The position numbers and the translations under genes are program-made. Positions 18,112-25,670 of a stretch of DNA of 39,996 bases are shown piece after piece. How positions within the stretch are numbered: the stretch's first letter is position 1; each line of letters starts with the position of its first letter. Source of the stretch: a virus; the IMG/VR virus record IMGVR_UViG_3300048585_000017, positions 1 through 39,996 of that record; one strand, written 5' to 3'. Below the pieces are notes generated by a model. The model saw nothing but the letters and a program-made list of their open reading frames with translations, did no database searches and was not told the DNA's origin.

Positions 18112-18696
18112 TTGGCTATTTATGGTGAACTGGTCGAACGAGTCGGTGATGCGGCTCGCGCTATGAAGTCCAACGGCTCGCACATCTTCAAGCGTAGCTG
18201 GTATGAGCATGTCGGTAGTGGTGACATGCGCGGTGAATACGTTGACGGCATCTATTCTGCGGCTACTGCCGCTGGAGAGGCCCTGCGCGTTCGCGGCATC
18301 GCCAACGCCCTTCTGACGGCCACTGGTGGCACCATCAACGCCATCCACGCCACCGGCAGGGTTGCGGCTGGCAAGACTGTCTCTGGTGCCCTCAACGGTA
18401 TCAGGGCTACCCTTGAGGTCGCGGGCACAACCCCGACCCCCGGCGGCACCCTCGCCGCGCTACAGGTCGACAGCAACATCGTCACCGGGGCGACGATGGG
18501 CACGAACGACGCCTTCATCCGCGTGACCAACAGCGGTGCCACCAACCTTACCAACTTGCTCAACCTTCCTGCGGTGTCAAACGGGACTGTCATCGCAGCG
18601 CATACGGCCCAAACCAACACCCACAGCATCAAAATCGTTGCTGGCGGGACCGCATACTACATCCCCTGTCACGCTACTGCGACAGGGCGTAGCTGA
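18112..18696 (+). CDS. Probable capsid decoration or head-fibre protein
   Basis: A 194-residue protein directly after the major capsid gene. It starts with TTG, supported by AGGAGG six bases upstream. The first 60 residues look helical and charged. From residue about 60 on it is Ala/Gly/Thr/Val-rich beta sequence with repeated strands (IANALLTATGGTINAIHATG, then GKTVSGALNGIRATLEVAG) and a compact C-terminal sheet (HSIKIVAGGTAYYIPCHAT). That layout resembles small proteins often coded after SU10-like capsid genes and thought to decorate the shell, but I cannot name a family with certainty. The call rests on location and composition. Confidence 0.6.
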   Translation: MAIYGELVERVGDAARAMKSNGSHIFKRSWYEHVGSGDMRGEYVDGIYSAATAAGEALRVRGIANALLTATGGTINAIHATGRVAAGKTVSGALNGIRATLEVAGTTPTPGGTLAALQVDSNIVTGATMGTNDAFIRVTNSGATNLTNLLNLPAVSNGTVIAAHTAQTNTHSIKIVAGGTAYYIPCHATATGRS

Positions 18697-18711
18697 TAGG
18701 GAGATGATGAA

Positions 18712-18828
18712 ATGGCAGTTATCAAGAAGGGTCCGAAGCCTCCTCCGCCGAAGAAGAAGCAGCGGCCCCCGAGCTATCTACGGAAACCCTCGTCGGCCGA
18801 GCGCATCAGGAAGAAGCCGAATAAGTAG
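18712..18828 (+). CDS. 38-residue Lys/Pro-rich basic protein
   Basis: ATG at 18712 with an AGGGAG site upstream, ending TAG at 18826-18828. The product is almost entirely Lys, Arg, Pro and Ser (KKGPKPPPPKKKQRPP, then a KKPNK tail), with no hydrophobic core. Such a peptide could bind DNA, RNA or the acidic scaffold, or be a virion-internal peptide; none of this is shown. It sits between two proposed structural genes and is followed at once by a perfect hairpin. Confidence 0.6.
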   Translation: MAVIKKGPKPPPPKKKQRPPSYLRKPSSAERIRKKPNK

Positions 18829-18837
18829 ACAATTGTG

Positions 18838-18865
18838 ACTGGGGCGGGCTTCGGCCCGCCCCAGT
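18838..18865 (+). terminator. Perfect 12-base hairpin with TTCG loop
   Basis: ACTGGGGCGGGC and GCCCGCCCCAGT pair fully around a TTCG tetraloop, ten bases after the small basic gene. No T-run follows. The extra-stable UUCG loop and long GC stem suggest a transcript-end or partial terminator that separates head genes from the next set. Confidence 0.6.
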
Positions 18866-18911
18866 ATTGACACGGTGACCCATATGGGCAACGCGAAACT
18901 TGGAGGATGAC

Positions 18912-19616
18912 ATGGCACTTCGCATCAGTATTCCGGCGGTTTCCCCGGAGAAAGTTCTTATTGACAACCTGAAGATAGACGCCAGCAAGGTGGTCTATGT
19001 TCGGGCCGATTGCAACAAGTACACCCCGGCTACGAACCTCGTAGACTGGCGAGTGAAGTCAAACAAAGCAGCCACCATCCTTGCCTACCGCTCATTCACC
19101 AACGACCTTTCCGCCACCATCACGCTGGCAGACGCGACTGCGGTGGACGATACGGACACGTTTTTGCTGAACGGGGTCACCCTTACCGCAGAAGACACCG
19201 AGGTCGAAGCGATTGGAACCAAGTATTACTCTGGCGGGGCAGATGAGACCGTCACCGCCACTGCTCTTGCCGCCTGCATCAACGCAAATGTCCCCGGCAT
19301 CCTCGCAACTGCTGCCGCAAGGGTCATCACGCTGGTTCCGAGTGCCACCCCAGCGTTGCCGTTCGGTGCCCCGGCGATTCTCTTCCAGCAAGGCACGTCG
19401 GCAGCCAACGAGATTGCGTTTGCTGACACCACGCTATCCAAGCTGAGGAAGGACAACTCCTTCACCTCCGTCACCGGAGCCGACAACTCCACCACGGCAG
19501 GCACCATCTACAAGCAGTTCGCAGACGGCTACCCATTCTGCTATTTGGGGTATACCGACACGTCTGCCGCAGAGACCACCTTAACCATCGGAGCGACCCT
19601 CCACGATTACGCATAA
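18912..19616 (+). CDS. Virion protein with small beta module, unknown role
   Basis: A 234-residue protein. ATG at 18912 is preferred over an in-frame TTG at 18900 because GGAGG falls just before the ATG. The N-terminal 65 residues contain a strand-rich start (KVVYVRADCNKYTPATN). Residues about 70-165 form a module of the type DTFLLNGVTLTA... followed by TALAACINANVPG and a Val/Ile strand, a pattern I recall from many phage structural proteins where it acts as an added beta domain. The C-terminal part (YKQFADGYPFCYLGYTD) is again strand-rich. Whether it is a head, collar or tail component cannot be decided. Confidence 0.6.
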   Translation: MALRISIPAVSPEKVLIDNLKIDASKVVYVRADCNKYTPATNLVDWRVKSNKAATILAYRSFTNDLSATITLADATAVDDTDTFLLNGVTLTAEDTEVEAIGTKYYSGGADETVTATALAACINANVPGILATAAARVITLVPSATPALPFGAPAILFQQGTSAANEIAFADTTLSKLRKDNSFTSVTGADNSTTAGTIYKQFADGYPFCYLGYTDTSAAETTLTIGATLHDYA

Positions 19617-19625
19617 GGGGGAAAC

Positions 19626-20294
19626 GTGATACCCTGCCCCTTCTGCCAACGCCCGATGGCTGGGACCATCTGCCCGGTGCATGGCGACACAACTACACCA
19701 GACCCCGTTATCGGGTTCCCTGTCGGTGGCATCATCATGTGGAGCGGAACGCTGGCGAAGGTCCCAGTCGGATGGGCACTTTGCGACGGTGCCAATGGCA
19801 CCCCCGACCTGAGAGACAAGTTCGTCTGTGGCGCTGGCAACTCGCTGTCAGTAGGGGCCACAGGCGGCAGCAACGTCGCCCACTCACACTCCGTCTCGAT
19901 GAGTTCATCCGGTACGGCCACGGGCACCATCGGCAACGCCAGCCTCAGTGCTCACACCGGGGCTGCGGTCTCTAGCCACGGCACCCACTACCACGAGTAC
20001 TACGCGACGACCAGTGGAGCCAGCACCGAAGTCCAGAAGCAGGAGGGTACCGGGACTAGCTTCTGGCTTACGCAGAAGGGGCACACGCATGACATCGGCA
20101 GTGAGTCCGTCCCCAAGCAGACCTCAGGCGCAAGTGCCACACTCAGTCACACCGTCACCCAGCCCTCTGACCACGACCAGCACAGTCACACATTCTCATC
20201 CGGTAGTGCCAGCGTCAGCGGCTCTGCCACCAGCGGCACAGCCTCATCCATGCCCGCGTACTACGCGCTGGCATACATAATGAGGGTAGCATGA
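19626..20294 (+). CDS. Tail-collar-domain protein with N-terminal zinc ribbon
   Basis: A 222-residue protein with a GTG start after an AGGGGG site. Residues 4-19 read CPFCQRPMAGTICPVHG: two Cys pairs, or CC/CH, spaced like a small zinc ribbon. From residue about 30 the sequence matches the phage tail collar pattern (GGIIMWSG, PVGWALCDGANGTPDLRDKFVCG) found at the tips of many fibres. After that come Ser/Thr/Gly/His-rich strands with repeated His (AHSHSV, HYHEYY, GHTHD, HDQHSHTF) that probably bind metal ions along a trimeric fibre, and a short hydrophobic end. Stop overlaps the next start. It is most likely a fibre or receptor-contact protein. The zinc ribbon fused to a collar domain is unusual to me. 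Confidence 0.75.
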   Translation: MIPCPFCQRPMAGTICPVHGDTTTPDPVIGFPVGGIIMWSGTLAKVPVGWALCDGANGTPDLRDKFVCGAGNSLSVGATGGSNVAHSHSVSMSSSGTATGTIGNASLSAHTGAAVSSHGTHYHEYYATTSGASTEVQKQEGTGTSFWLTQKGHTHDIGSESVPKQTSGASATLSHTVTQPSDHDQHSHTFSSGSASVSGSATSGTASSMPAYYALAYIMRVA

Positions 20295-20755
20295 AACGCC
20301 AGACATTCGACGAGGTGGCGCAGGGGTTGCTGAGAGATGGACAGTCGAACGGTGGACTCACGATAAAGAGTCTGTTCGACCTTATAGTAGCGTCACATAA
20401 TGACGCCTCTACAGCCGCCGCCGCCATCGCTGAGGAGTTGAAAGAGACCCGCTCTGAAGACCACATCGCGCTTGAAAGGATAGTGCATGGAGTGAACGAA
20501 GAATGCGAACGCACAGGACAGCGGTTGGACCAGATAGAGGGCATCGTGAACGGATTGGAATGCGTCAAGAATCCTCGTGCGCCCAGACGTAGTAGTGATA
20601 CAATGGAGGTGAACTACTCTGACACGAACTTCCAGAGCAAGTTCATGTGGCTGATAGGTGGAAAGATAGCCTACGTCTTCATCGCGGTGATAGTCGCCGT
20701 GCTGGTCACAGCCATAAATGTTCTGTTGAAGATGGTTTGGTTCGGAACGCCCTGA
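20291..20755 (+). CDS. Holin-like protein with one C-terminal membrane helix
   Basis: A 154-residue protein whose ATG overlaps the collar gene's stop (ATGA) and which lies nine bases before the endolysin gene. Residues about 30-100 are charged helix. A single clear membrane span lies at about 120-145 (WLIGGKIAYVFIAVIVAVLV), followed by a short tail. Position beside the lysin suggests a holin or a lysis-timing protein, but a single C-terminal span with a large cytoplasmic coiled coil also fits a different membrane role. No recognisable holin family motif is seen. Confidence 0.6.
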   Translation: MKRQTFDEVAQGLLRDGQSNGGLTIKSLFDLIVASHNDASTAAAAIAEELKETRSEDHIALERIVHGVNEECERTGQRLDQIEGIVNGLECVKNPRAPRRSSDTMEVNYSDTNFQSKFMWLIGGKIAYVFIAVIVAVLVTAINVLLKMVWFGTP

Positions 20756-20764
20756 GGAGGGAGC

Positions 20765-21541
20765 ATGGCCTATTTGAGATATGGGGATAGGGGGCCACAG
20801 GTAAAGAGGTTGCAGCGTGCCCTAAACGACAACCCCTACTACAAGCCTAAGCCGAAGTTGAAGGTCGACGGTGAGATGAAGAACCTTACCTGCGCCGCTG
20901 TGCAGGACTCCAAGTTTCTAATTGGATACCCAAAGGACCACCTCGACCCCGACGCCCGTGACCAGATTGCGGGTGAACTGCTGCTGAAGCTTCTTGAGCG
21001 AAGGCTTCCACTCCCGCCTGAGTATGCCCGTCGCCGCAAGGCGCGGCTGGCGCAGAAGCGCAAACGCAACAGCATCGTCAGCCAGCAGACCCTGATGCGG
21101 CGGCGTGCGCTGAAGTGCGTCAAGGCCGAGGTAGGCACGATGGAGCGCGGAAACAATCGCATCCGGTACAACGACTGGTGGGGCTGGGGGCCGGTCGCCT
21201 ACTGCGTCATCGGCATCTCGTGGTGCTGGGTCAAGGCCGGGTCGGTCGCATTCAAGAAGGGTTCACGCTGGGCTGGGACCGACGCGATGCTGTGGGACGC
21301 GAAGGCGGGACGGAACGGCATCCACCTCACCAGTTCCCCAAAGGCCGGTTGCCCCGGAGTCATCGACTTCAACGGCCATTCCGACCCCGACCACGCCATC
21401 ACGTTCATCAAGTGGGCGAACCGAGAGAAGACTCTCGTGACTACTGCTGAGTTCAATACAGGAGGACCGAACGGAGTGCAGGGAGTATGGTACAAGACAA
21501 GACCGAATTGGCAGTGCTGGTGGATGGAGGTAGAAAGGTGA
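20765..21541 (+). CDS. Endolysin: peptidoglycan-binding plus CHAP-like domain
   Basis: A 258-residue cell-wall hydrolase for host lysis. Residues 1-60 look like a peptidoglycan-binding-1 domain (RYGDRGPQVKRLQRALN, DGEMKNLTCAAVQ). A basic linker (about 85-118, many Arg and Lys) leads to a CHAP/NlpC-like papain-fold domain. The likely nucleophile is Cys147 in PVAYCVIGISWCW, with His210 in DPDHAITFI; a second Cys is at 154. There is no signal peptide, so export would need a holin. GAGGAGGG lies before the ATG. The last four bases overlap the start of the next gene. The bond cleaved (amide or cross-bridge peptide) cannot be read from sequence. Confidence 0.85.
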   Translation: MAYLRYGDRGPQVKRLQRALNDNPYYKPKPKLKVDGEMKNLTCAAVQDSKFLIGYPKDHLDPDARDQIAGELLLKLLERRLPLPPEYARRRKARLAQKRKRNSIVSQQTLMRRRALKCVKAEVGTMERGNNRIRYNDWWGWGPVAYCVIGISWCWVKAGSVAFKKGSRWAGTDAMLWDAKAGRNGIHLTSSPKAGCPGVIDFNGHSDPDHAITFIKWANREKTLVTTAEFNTGGPNGVQGVWYKTRPNWQCWWMEVER

Positions 21542-23025
21542 GTTCCAAGCCGCATGTGTTGATAGCTGCGCCTACGTGGTCTGGCGGAGAGTACGCGCTC
21601 AAGTCGTGGGCTGCCGCTGTCAAGGCACAGGTCTACGATGGACCGCTGTCCTACTTCATGGTGGACAACTCGAACGGCCCGCAGAACCCGGACAATCAGG
21701 GACTCCACTACCTGCACCTCATCCGTGGTCAGGACATCCCCGCCGTCTGGCAGGAGGTGCGCTGGCCAGCCCTGTGGGACACACTAGAACTCTCGTGGCG
21801 GCTCATCGTCGAGCACGCTCACGAGGTCGGCGCGGAGTTCATCTTCTCCGTCGAGCACGATGTCATCATCCCGCCCGATGCCACCGAGAAGATGGTGGCT
21901 GCCTCTCTACAGCACGCCGTGGACGGGAAGCCCGCCGTGGTCACGCAGCGGTATCACCCGAGGGGCCAGCGCGGCATCTTCTGGTGGGACACGCTGGGCT
22001 GCTCGCTGTTCCCGACCGAGCCGCTATGGCAGGACCGCAACCTCGTGCGAGCCATGTACGAGACAGAGGTGTTCCTCACCACTGAGAGGCATGGCCACCC
22101 GCGCTACCGCCCCGGCAAGAACGACGAGGACCTGTTCATCCCCGAGCACCTTAAAGACCCCAAGGACCTCTACGGCAACACCAGTGGCGCGACTCCGGCG
22201 CAGGACACCTATCGTATCCGCGTCGTCAACCACAACCGTGAGTTGGCCGGGGAGCAGCCACTGGTCCCCAGTGCCGAGCTGCCAGAAGAGAAGCCCAAGC
22301 CCAAGGCCAGCCCCGCCGCACTGGACAAGTCCACCATCCCGCCTGCGTTTGGCTCGTGGGAGAACCTCCATCCAGACATACCCATCGCGCTGGGAGACAT
22401 CAACCTCGCTGATGATGGGGCAATCGACCTCATCCAAGACCGCGACTGCATCCGTCTCAATCTCGGCTCAGACCGGCAGCAAATCAGCGGTTTCCTCTCC
22501 GTAGACTTCCGGCCCGAGGTCAGCCCCGACGTTGTGGCCGACATCAAAGACCTGTCCATGTTCGAGGACGACAGCGTTGAGGAGATTTACGCCAGTCACG
22601 TTCTCGAACACCTGACATGGGAGGAGGGACTTGAGGCACTGAAGGAGTGGATGCGGGTGCTGAAGCCAGCCGGGATGCTTACCGTGGTGGTGCCCGACAT
22701 CGTGCAAATCTACCACATGATGAAGCACGGCCAGCGGTGGGGCGAGTACCGGATGCCGATGGACCAGCAGTACGTGCAGGCGTGCGCCTTCGGAGCGCAC
22801 CTGCTGTCCGATGTCATCCCAGAGATGCGTGACCAGTACGGCAATCAGGGGCACGAGCACAAGTCCATCTACCTGTACGACATGCTCCTCAACCGCGTCA
22901 TCGAGGCTGGCTACGTGCTGTGCCACGAAGTCGCAATGTGCTTCCTGCGCCCGTCGAACATCGGCGAGGTCATGGTGCAGGCACGTAAACCGTTCATCCC
23001 GATAGAAGGAGAAACACATGGCTAA
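21538..23025 (+). CDS. Glycosyltransferase (GT2-like)-methyltransferase fusion
   Basis: A 495-residue two-domain enzyme. GTG at 21538 is chosen because GGAGG lies seven bases before it and it overlaps the lysin stop (GTGA). Residues about 5-200 look like a GT-A glycosyltransferase: KPHVLIAAPTWSGG at the N-terminus and FSVEHDVIIPP near 104-112, where EHD may act as the metal/sugar-nucleotide site. A Pro/Lys-rich linker lies at about 245-265. Residues about 300-410 are a class I SAM methyltransferase: LNLGSD at 307-312 as the AdoMet loop and SHVLEHL near 353, with MRVLKPAGMLTVVVPD as strand 4 and flanks. The pair could add a sugar and then methylate it, or act on separate sites. Substrates could be fibre, capsid or host envelope; it sits among appendage genes. 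No DNA-binding feature is seen. Confidence 0.78.
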   Translation: MSSKPHVLIAAPTWSGGEYALKSWAAAVKAQVYDGPLSYFMVDNSNGPQNPDNQGLHYLHLIRGQDIPAVWQEVRWPALWDTLELSWRLIVEHAHEVGAEFIFSVEHDVIIPPDATEKMVAASLQHAVDGKPAVVTQRYHPRGQRGIFWWDTLGCSLFPTEPLWQDRNLVRAMYETEVFLTTERHGHPRYRPGKNDEDLFIPEHLKDPKDLYGNTSGATPAQDTYRIRVVNHNRELAGEQPLVPSAELPEEKPKPKASPAALDKSTIPPAFGSWENLHPDIPIALGDINLADDGAIDLIQDRDCIRLNLGSDRQQISGFLSVDFRPEVSPDVVADIKDLSMFEDDSVEEIYASHVLEHLTWEEGLEALKEWMRVLKPAGMLTVVVPDIVQIYHMMKHGQRWGEYRMPMDQQYVQACAFGAHLLSDVIPEMRDQYGNQGHEHKSIYLYDMLLNRVIEAGYVLCHEVAMCFLRPSNIGEVMVQARKPFIPIEGETHG

Positions 23026-23425
23026 CCTGCCCGACACGATGGAGACGGCACTGCTGGACTACTATCTCCAGACCGCCAACTCCACCAACTACGCGACCCA
23101 TGCTTCATTCTGGGTCGGACTCTGCACTGGGGCCTACCCGACCGACTCCTCGTTCCCAGAGGTGACGCAGGCGTCCTACAGCCGCAGGCAAATCACGTTC
23201 TCGACTGCTTCCGGCGGTCAGGCCACCGGCCCCGCCGTGTCCACCGCCTTCCCCAGCGCCTCCGCTTCGTGGGGTACGCTGTACGGCTACGGCGTGTTCT
23301 CGGCCTCGACCGGCACGACCGGCACCACCTACCTGTTCCACTCGTCCCTGAACCCGACCGTCGCCGTCACCACCAACGACACCGTTTCGTTCGCGGCGAA
23401 CGCGATGACGTTGACGATGGCGTGA
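23018..23425 (+). CDS. Small phage appendage protein, widespread virion family
   Basis: A 135-residue protein whose ATG lies inside the end of the fusion gene, with AAGGAG just upstream. The order of motifs recalls a widespread phage virion family. It begins with MANLPDTMETALLDYYL, then ASFWVGLCTGAYP, then EVTQASYSRRQITFS. Near the end it has FPSASASWGTLYGYGVFSA and a closing beta strand. Known relatives are annotated as tail fibre or structural proteins; the exact role is not known. It opens a run of four appendage genes. Confidence 0.7.
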   Translation: MANLPDTMETALLDYYLQTANSTNYATHASFWVGLCTGAYPTDSSFPEVTQASYSRRQITFSTASGGQATGPAVSTAFPSASASWGTLYGYGVFSASTGTTGTTYLFHSSLNPTVAVTTNDTVSFAANAMTLTMA

Positions 23426-23437
23426 CCCGGCGTTGAC

Positions 23438-24910
23438 ATGGACAACCTCATCTGGAGGTTCTTCAGGCCGAGGCGGCGTAACGTCAGTCTGCGCGGAAGC
23501 TCGCGGCTGGCGTTGCGCTGTCTGCCGACCCCTGCCCGCGTTGTCCACACTCCGGCGGCAGGGCGGAATGTCACGCTCAGGGGACTCTCTCGGTTGGCAC
23601 TACAGTGCCTGCCTACTCCCGCTCGCATCGTCTACCAGCCGGGGACGGGGCGCAGCCTCGCACTCCGGGGCCTCTCGCGCCTTGGATTGAGGACGAGCAT
23701 GAGCAACATCCTCATAGCCCGGAACCCGGTTACAGGGAACTACTACAACGCTGTCACACAGGGCGGCCTCGACAATACGGGCGCTACCTCCGTCACCAGC
23801 GGCGTGGGAACCTGCGTCACAGCCTACAAGAACGGCGGCTACGACGGCCTCTACTTCCCCACCGGGACGTACCTGCTCTCGACGGCACTCACGGTCCCCG
23901 ACGGCACGACGCTCGTCGGTTCCGGCATGTCGAGCGCATGGCTGCGGGGGTTGGTCAACTTCGGCTCGTCATCATCCTTCACCGACCTGAAGATAGGCCC
24001 CAACACGGCGTCGTCGAGCGGCGGCTTGCGCAACGTGTCCGGAGCGGCGAACACGAGCTTCACCCGCTGCCATGTGCGCGGCGGCGACACCGGCAACAGT
24101 TACGCCAACTTCGCGCTCACCAACACCTGCTCGTACCTGACGTTCACTGACTGCGAGTTCGAGAGGTCGCTGTACTCAAGCGGCACCGACTTCTGGAATA
24201 CCATCTCCATCTATCCAACTGGGGTCATCCACCACTTGACCTTCGACGGCTGCAAGTTCGGTGTCACGAACGGCACAGCCGAAGGGGCAAGTCGTATGGT
24301 CATCGAGGTGTGGACGAACCACGGCACATCGAACCGCTGGGAGTACCTCACCTTCACTGGCTGCGAGTTCATGGCCTCGGACAACCACCAACTCGACCTC
24401 GCCTGCTACGGCGACTCTGGGCAAGCAAACCATGTACTGGTCGAGGACTGCACCTTCCACGGAGCGGATAACAGCGGAGGGCGTCGCTGGGGCTACGGCA
24501 TCTGCCTTGAGTGGCCCACGGATGTGGTCATCACCGGCAACCACTTCCACCGCTGCTCGGAGGCAGGCATCTACAGTGCCAACTTTGGTCAGTCCTACGA
24601 CACCTATTGGGAAATCACGGACAACACCTTCGACTGGGACACCGCCGAGAACGGCATCGACATCACGCGCAGCATCATCGCACTGACCAGTTCGTACAAC
24701 ACTGTCACCGGCAACACGTTCGATTCGCACTCCGCTCTTGGCTGGCCTTACGGCTGCGTCGAACTCAACGGCGAGAACGCCGCCACCTGTCACGACAACA
24801 CCGTCACCGGCAACACCTTCAACATGACCACCGGGCTGGACTCCTCCATCGTGCAGGTGCTGGGCGCGACAGGCAACACGATCACGCCGAACACCGTGAA
24901 CAGGAGCTGA
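23438..24910 (+). CDS. Right-handed beta-helix appendage with Arg-rich triple repeat
   Basis: A 490-residue protein. Residues 1-87 hold three tandem copies of a 29-residue Arg-rich unit (see repeat entry). From MSNILIARNP on, the sequence looks like a pectate-lyase-type beta-helix: an N-terminal capping region with Gly-rich strands (GVGTCVTAYKNGGYDGLYFP), then ladder strands with ITGNHFHRC, DNTFDW, VTGNTFDSH and VTGNTFNM that are typical of tailspike or depolymerase-like right-handed helices. A second in-frame ATG at 23699 has GAGG upstream and would give 403 residues without the repeats. No ribosome site is clear for 23438. I keep the longer form because the repeats are conserved as protein. 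It may bind or cleave host surface sugars, but no catalytic residue set is identified. Confidence 0.72.
   Translation: MDNLIWRFFRPRRRNVSLRGSSRLALRCLPTPARVVHTPAAGRNVTLRGLSRLALQCLPTPARIVYQPGTGRSLALRGLSRLGLRTSMSNILIARNPVTGNYYNAVTQGGLDNTGATSVTSGVGTCVTAYKNGGYDGLYFPTGTYLLSTALTVPDGTTLVGSGMSSAWLRGLVNFGSSSSFTDLKIGPNTASSSGGLRNVSGAANTSFTRCHVRGGDTGNSYANFALTNTCSYLTFTDCEFERSLYSSGTDFWNTISIYPTGVIHHLTFDGCKFGVTNGTAEGASRMVIEVWTNHGTSNRWEYLTFTGCEFMASDNHQLDLACYGDSGQANHVLVEDCTFHGADNSGGRRWGYGICLEWPTDVVITGNHFHRCSEAGIYSANFGQSYDTYWEITDNTFDWDTAENGIDITRSIIALTSSYNTVTGNTFDSHSALGWPYGCVELNGENAATCHDNTVTGNTFNMTTGLDSSIVQVLGATGNTITPNTVNRS
23477..23692 (+). repeat. Three tandem 29-residue Arg-rich coding repeats
   Basis: Units at 23477-23563, 23564-23650 and a partial third to 23692. 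The protein pattern is RNVxLRGxSRLALxCLPTPA followed by RxVxxP. The nucleotide copies differ mainly at synonymous positions, so the protein, not the DNA, seems selected. That supports translation of the region upstream of the second ATG. Confidence 0.75.
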
Positions 24911-24911
24911 T

Positions 24912-25667
24912 ATGGCAGTCGTCACATCAGGACTAGCGGCAGAGTTCGTCGGGGCCTATGCCACCGGGTCCGGGCCGGGTACCAACAGCCCCGCCGTCGA
25001 GACGTGGGCGAACCTCGCCGCCAACAACGACGCCGCGCTGTCCAACTTCCTCTGGACATCATCGAGCGGCTGGGTCGGGGCGGGGACGGCGGGCGACCCC
25101 TACCGGCTGCGCTGGAACGGGGCGACGAGCGAATCAACCGCCGTGCTGAACACCGGCCTCGGACTCGGCGGCACCAAGACCTTCACATACGAGACGTGGT
25201 GCTACATCACCGGGACGCGGGCCGCTATCTACATGAACCTCATCACCGAGCGGCCCGCTTCCGGCAGCGGCTTCTCAAGCATGCTCGTCAGCACCACCGA
25301 TGTGTACGCCGACTGGATGGACTCGTCCTCCGGCGAAATCTATCCCAGCCTCGGGTACCTGCCCGACACGGGGCTGCATCACATCGTCATGTGCGGCACC
25401 GGGACGGCCCTGCGCATCTACTTCGATGGGGTCTATGACAGCCAATCGACGTTCCCCGGCGGCTCGCTGACGACGACCACGACGCGCTTCGGGAACTCGC
25501 CGTCGCGCACCGCCGGGTTCCTCGGCGACATTGCGACCGTGCGCATCTACTCGACCAACATCGGTGACTCTGGGGTCACGGACAACTACAACGCCGGGGT
25601 GCTCGCCTACGGCGGCAATCTGGACACCGGCTTCACCGGCCTCACCGTCACCAGACCACTAGGATAA
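24912..25667 (+). CDS. LamG/concanavalin-like lectin-fold appendage protein
   Basis: A 251-residue protein starting just after the beta-helix gene, with an AGGAG site. The sequence has the order of a LamG jelly-roll domain: N-terminal VTSGLAAEFVGAYATG, then WTSSSGWVGAG, TKTFTYETWCYITG, GLHHIVMCGTGTALRIYFDG, and TTRFGNSPSRTAGFLGDIATVRIY near the end. This fold commonly binds sugars and appears in phage fibres. The exact ligand is unknown. It lies between the beta-helix and Gly-rich repeat genes, so all three probably form host-contact appendages. Confidence 0.78.
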   Translation: MAVVTSGLAAEFVGAYATGSGPGTNSPAVETWANLAANNDAALSNFLWTSSSGWVGAGTAGDPYRLRWNGATSESTAVLNTGLGLGGTKTFTYETWCYITGTRAAIYMNLITERPASGSGFSSMLVSTTDVYADWMDSSSGEIYPSLGYLPDTGLHHIVMCGTGTALRIYFDGVYDSQSTFPGGSLTTTTTRFGNSPSRTAGFLGDIATVRIYSTNIGDSGVTDNYNAGVLAYGGNLDTGFTGLTVTRPLG

Positions 25668-25670
25668 GAC

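Noticed and set aside
20594-20605. TGATACAAT and internal ATG in the holin-like gene as a dual start
   Set aside because: No ribosome site before the inner ATG; the string alone is weak evidence.
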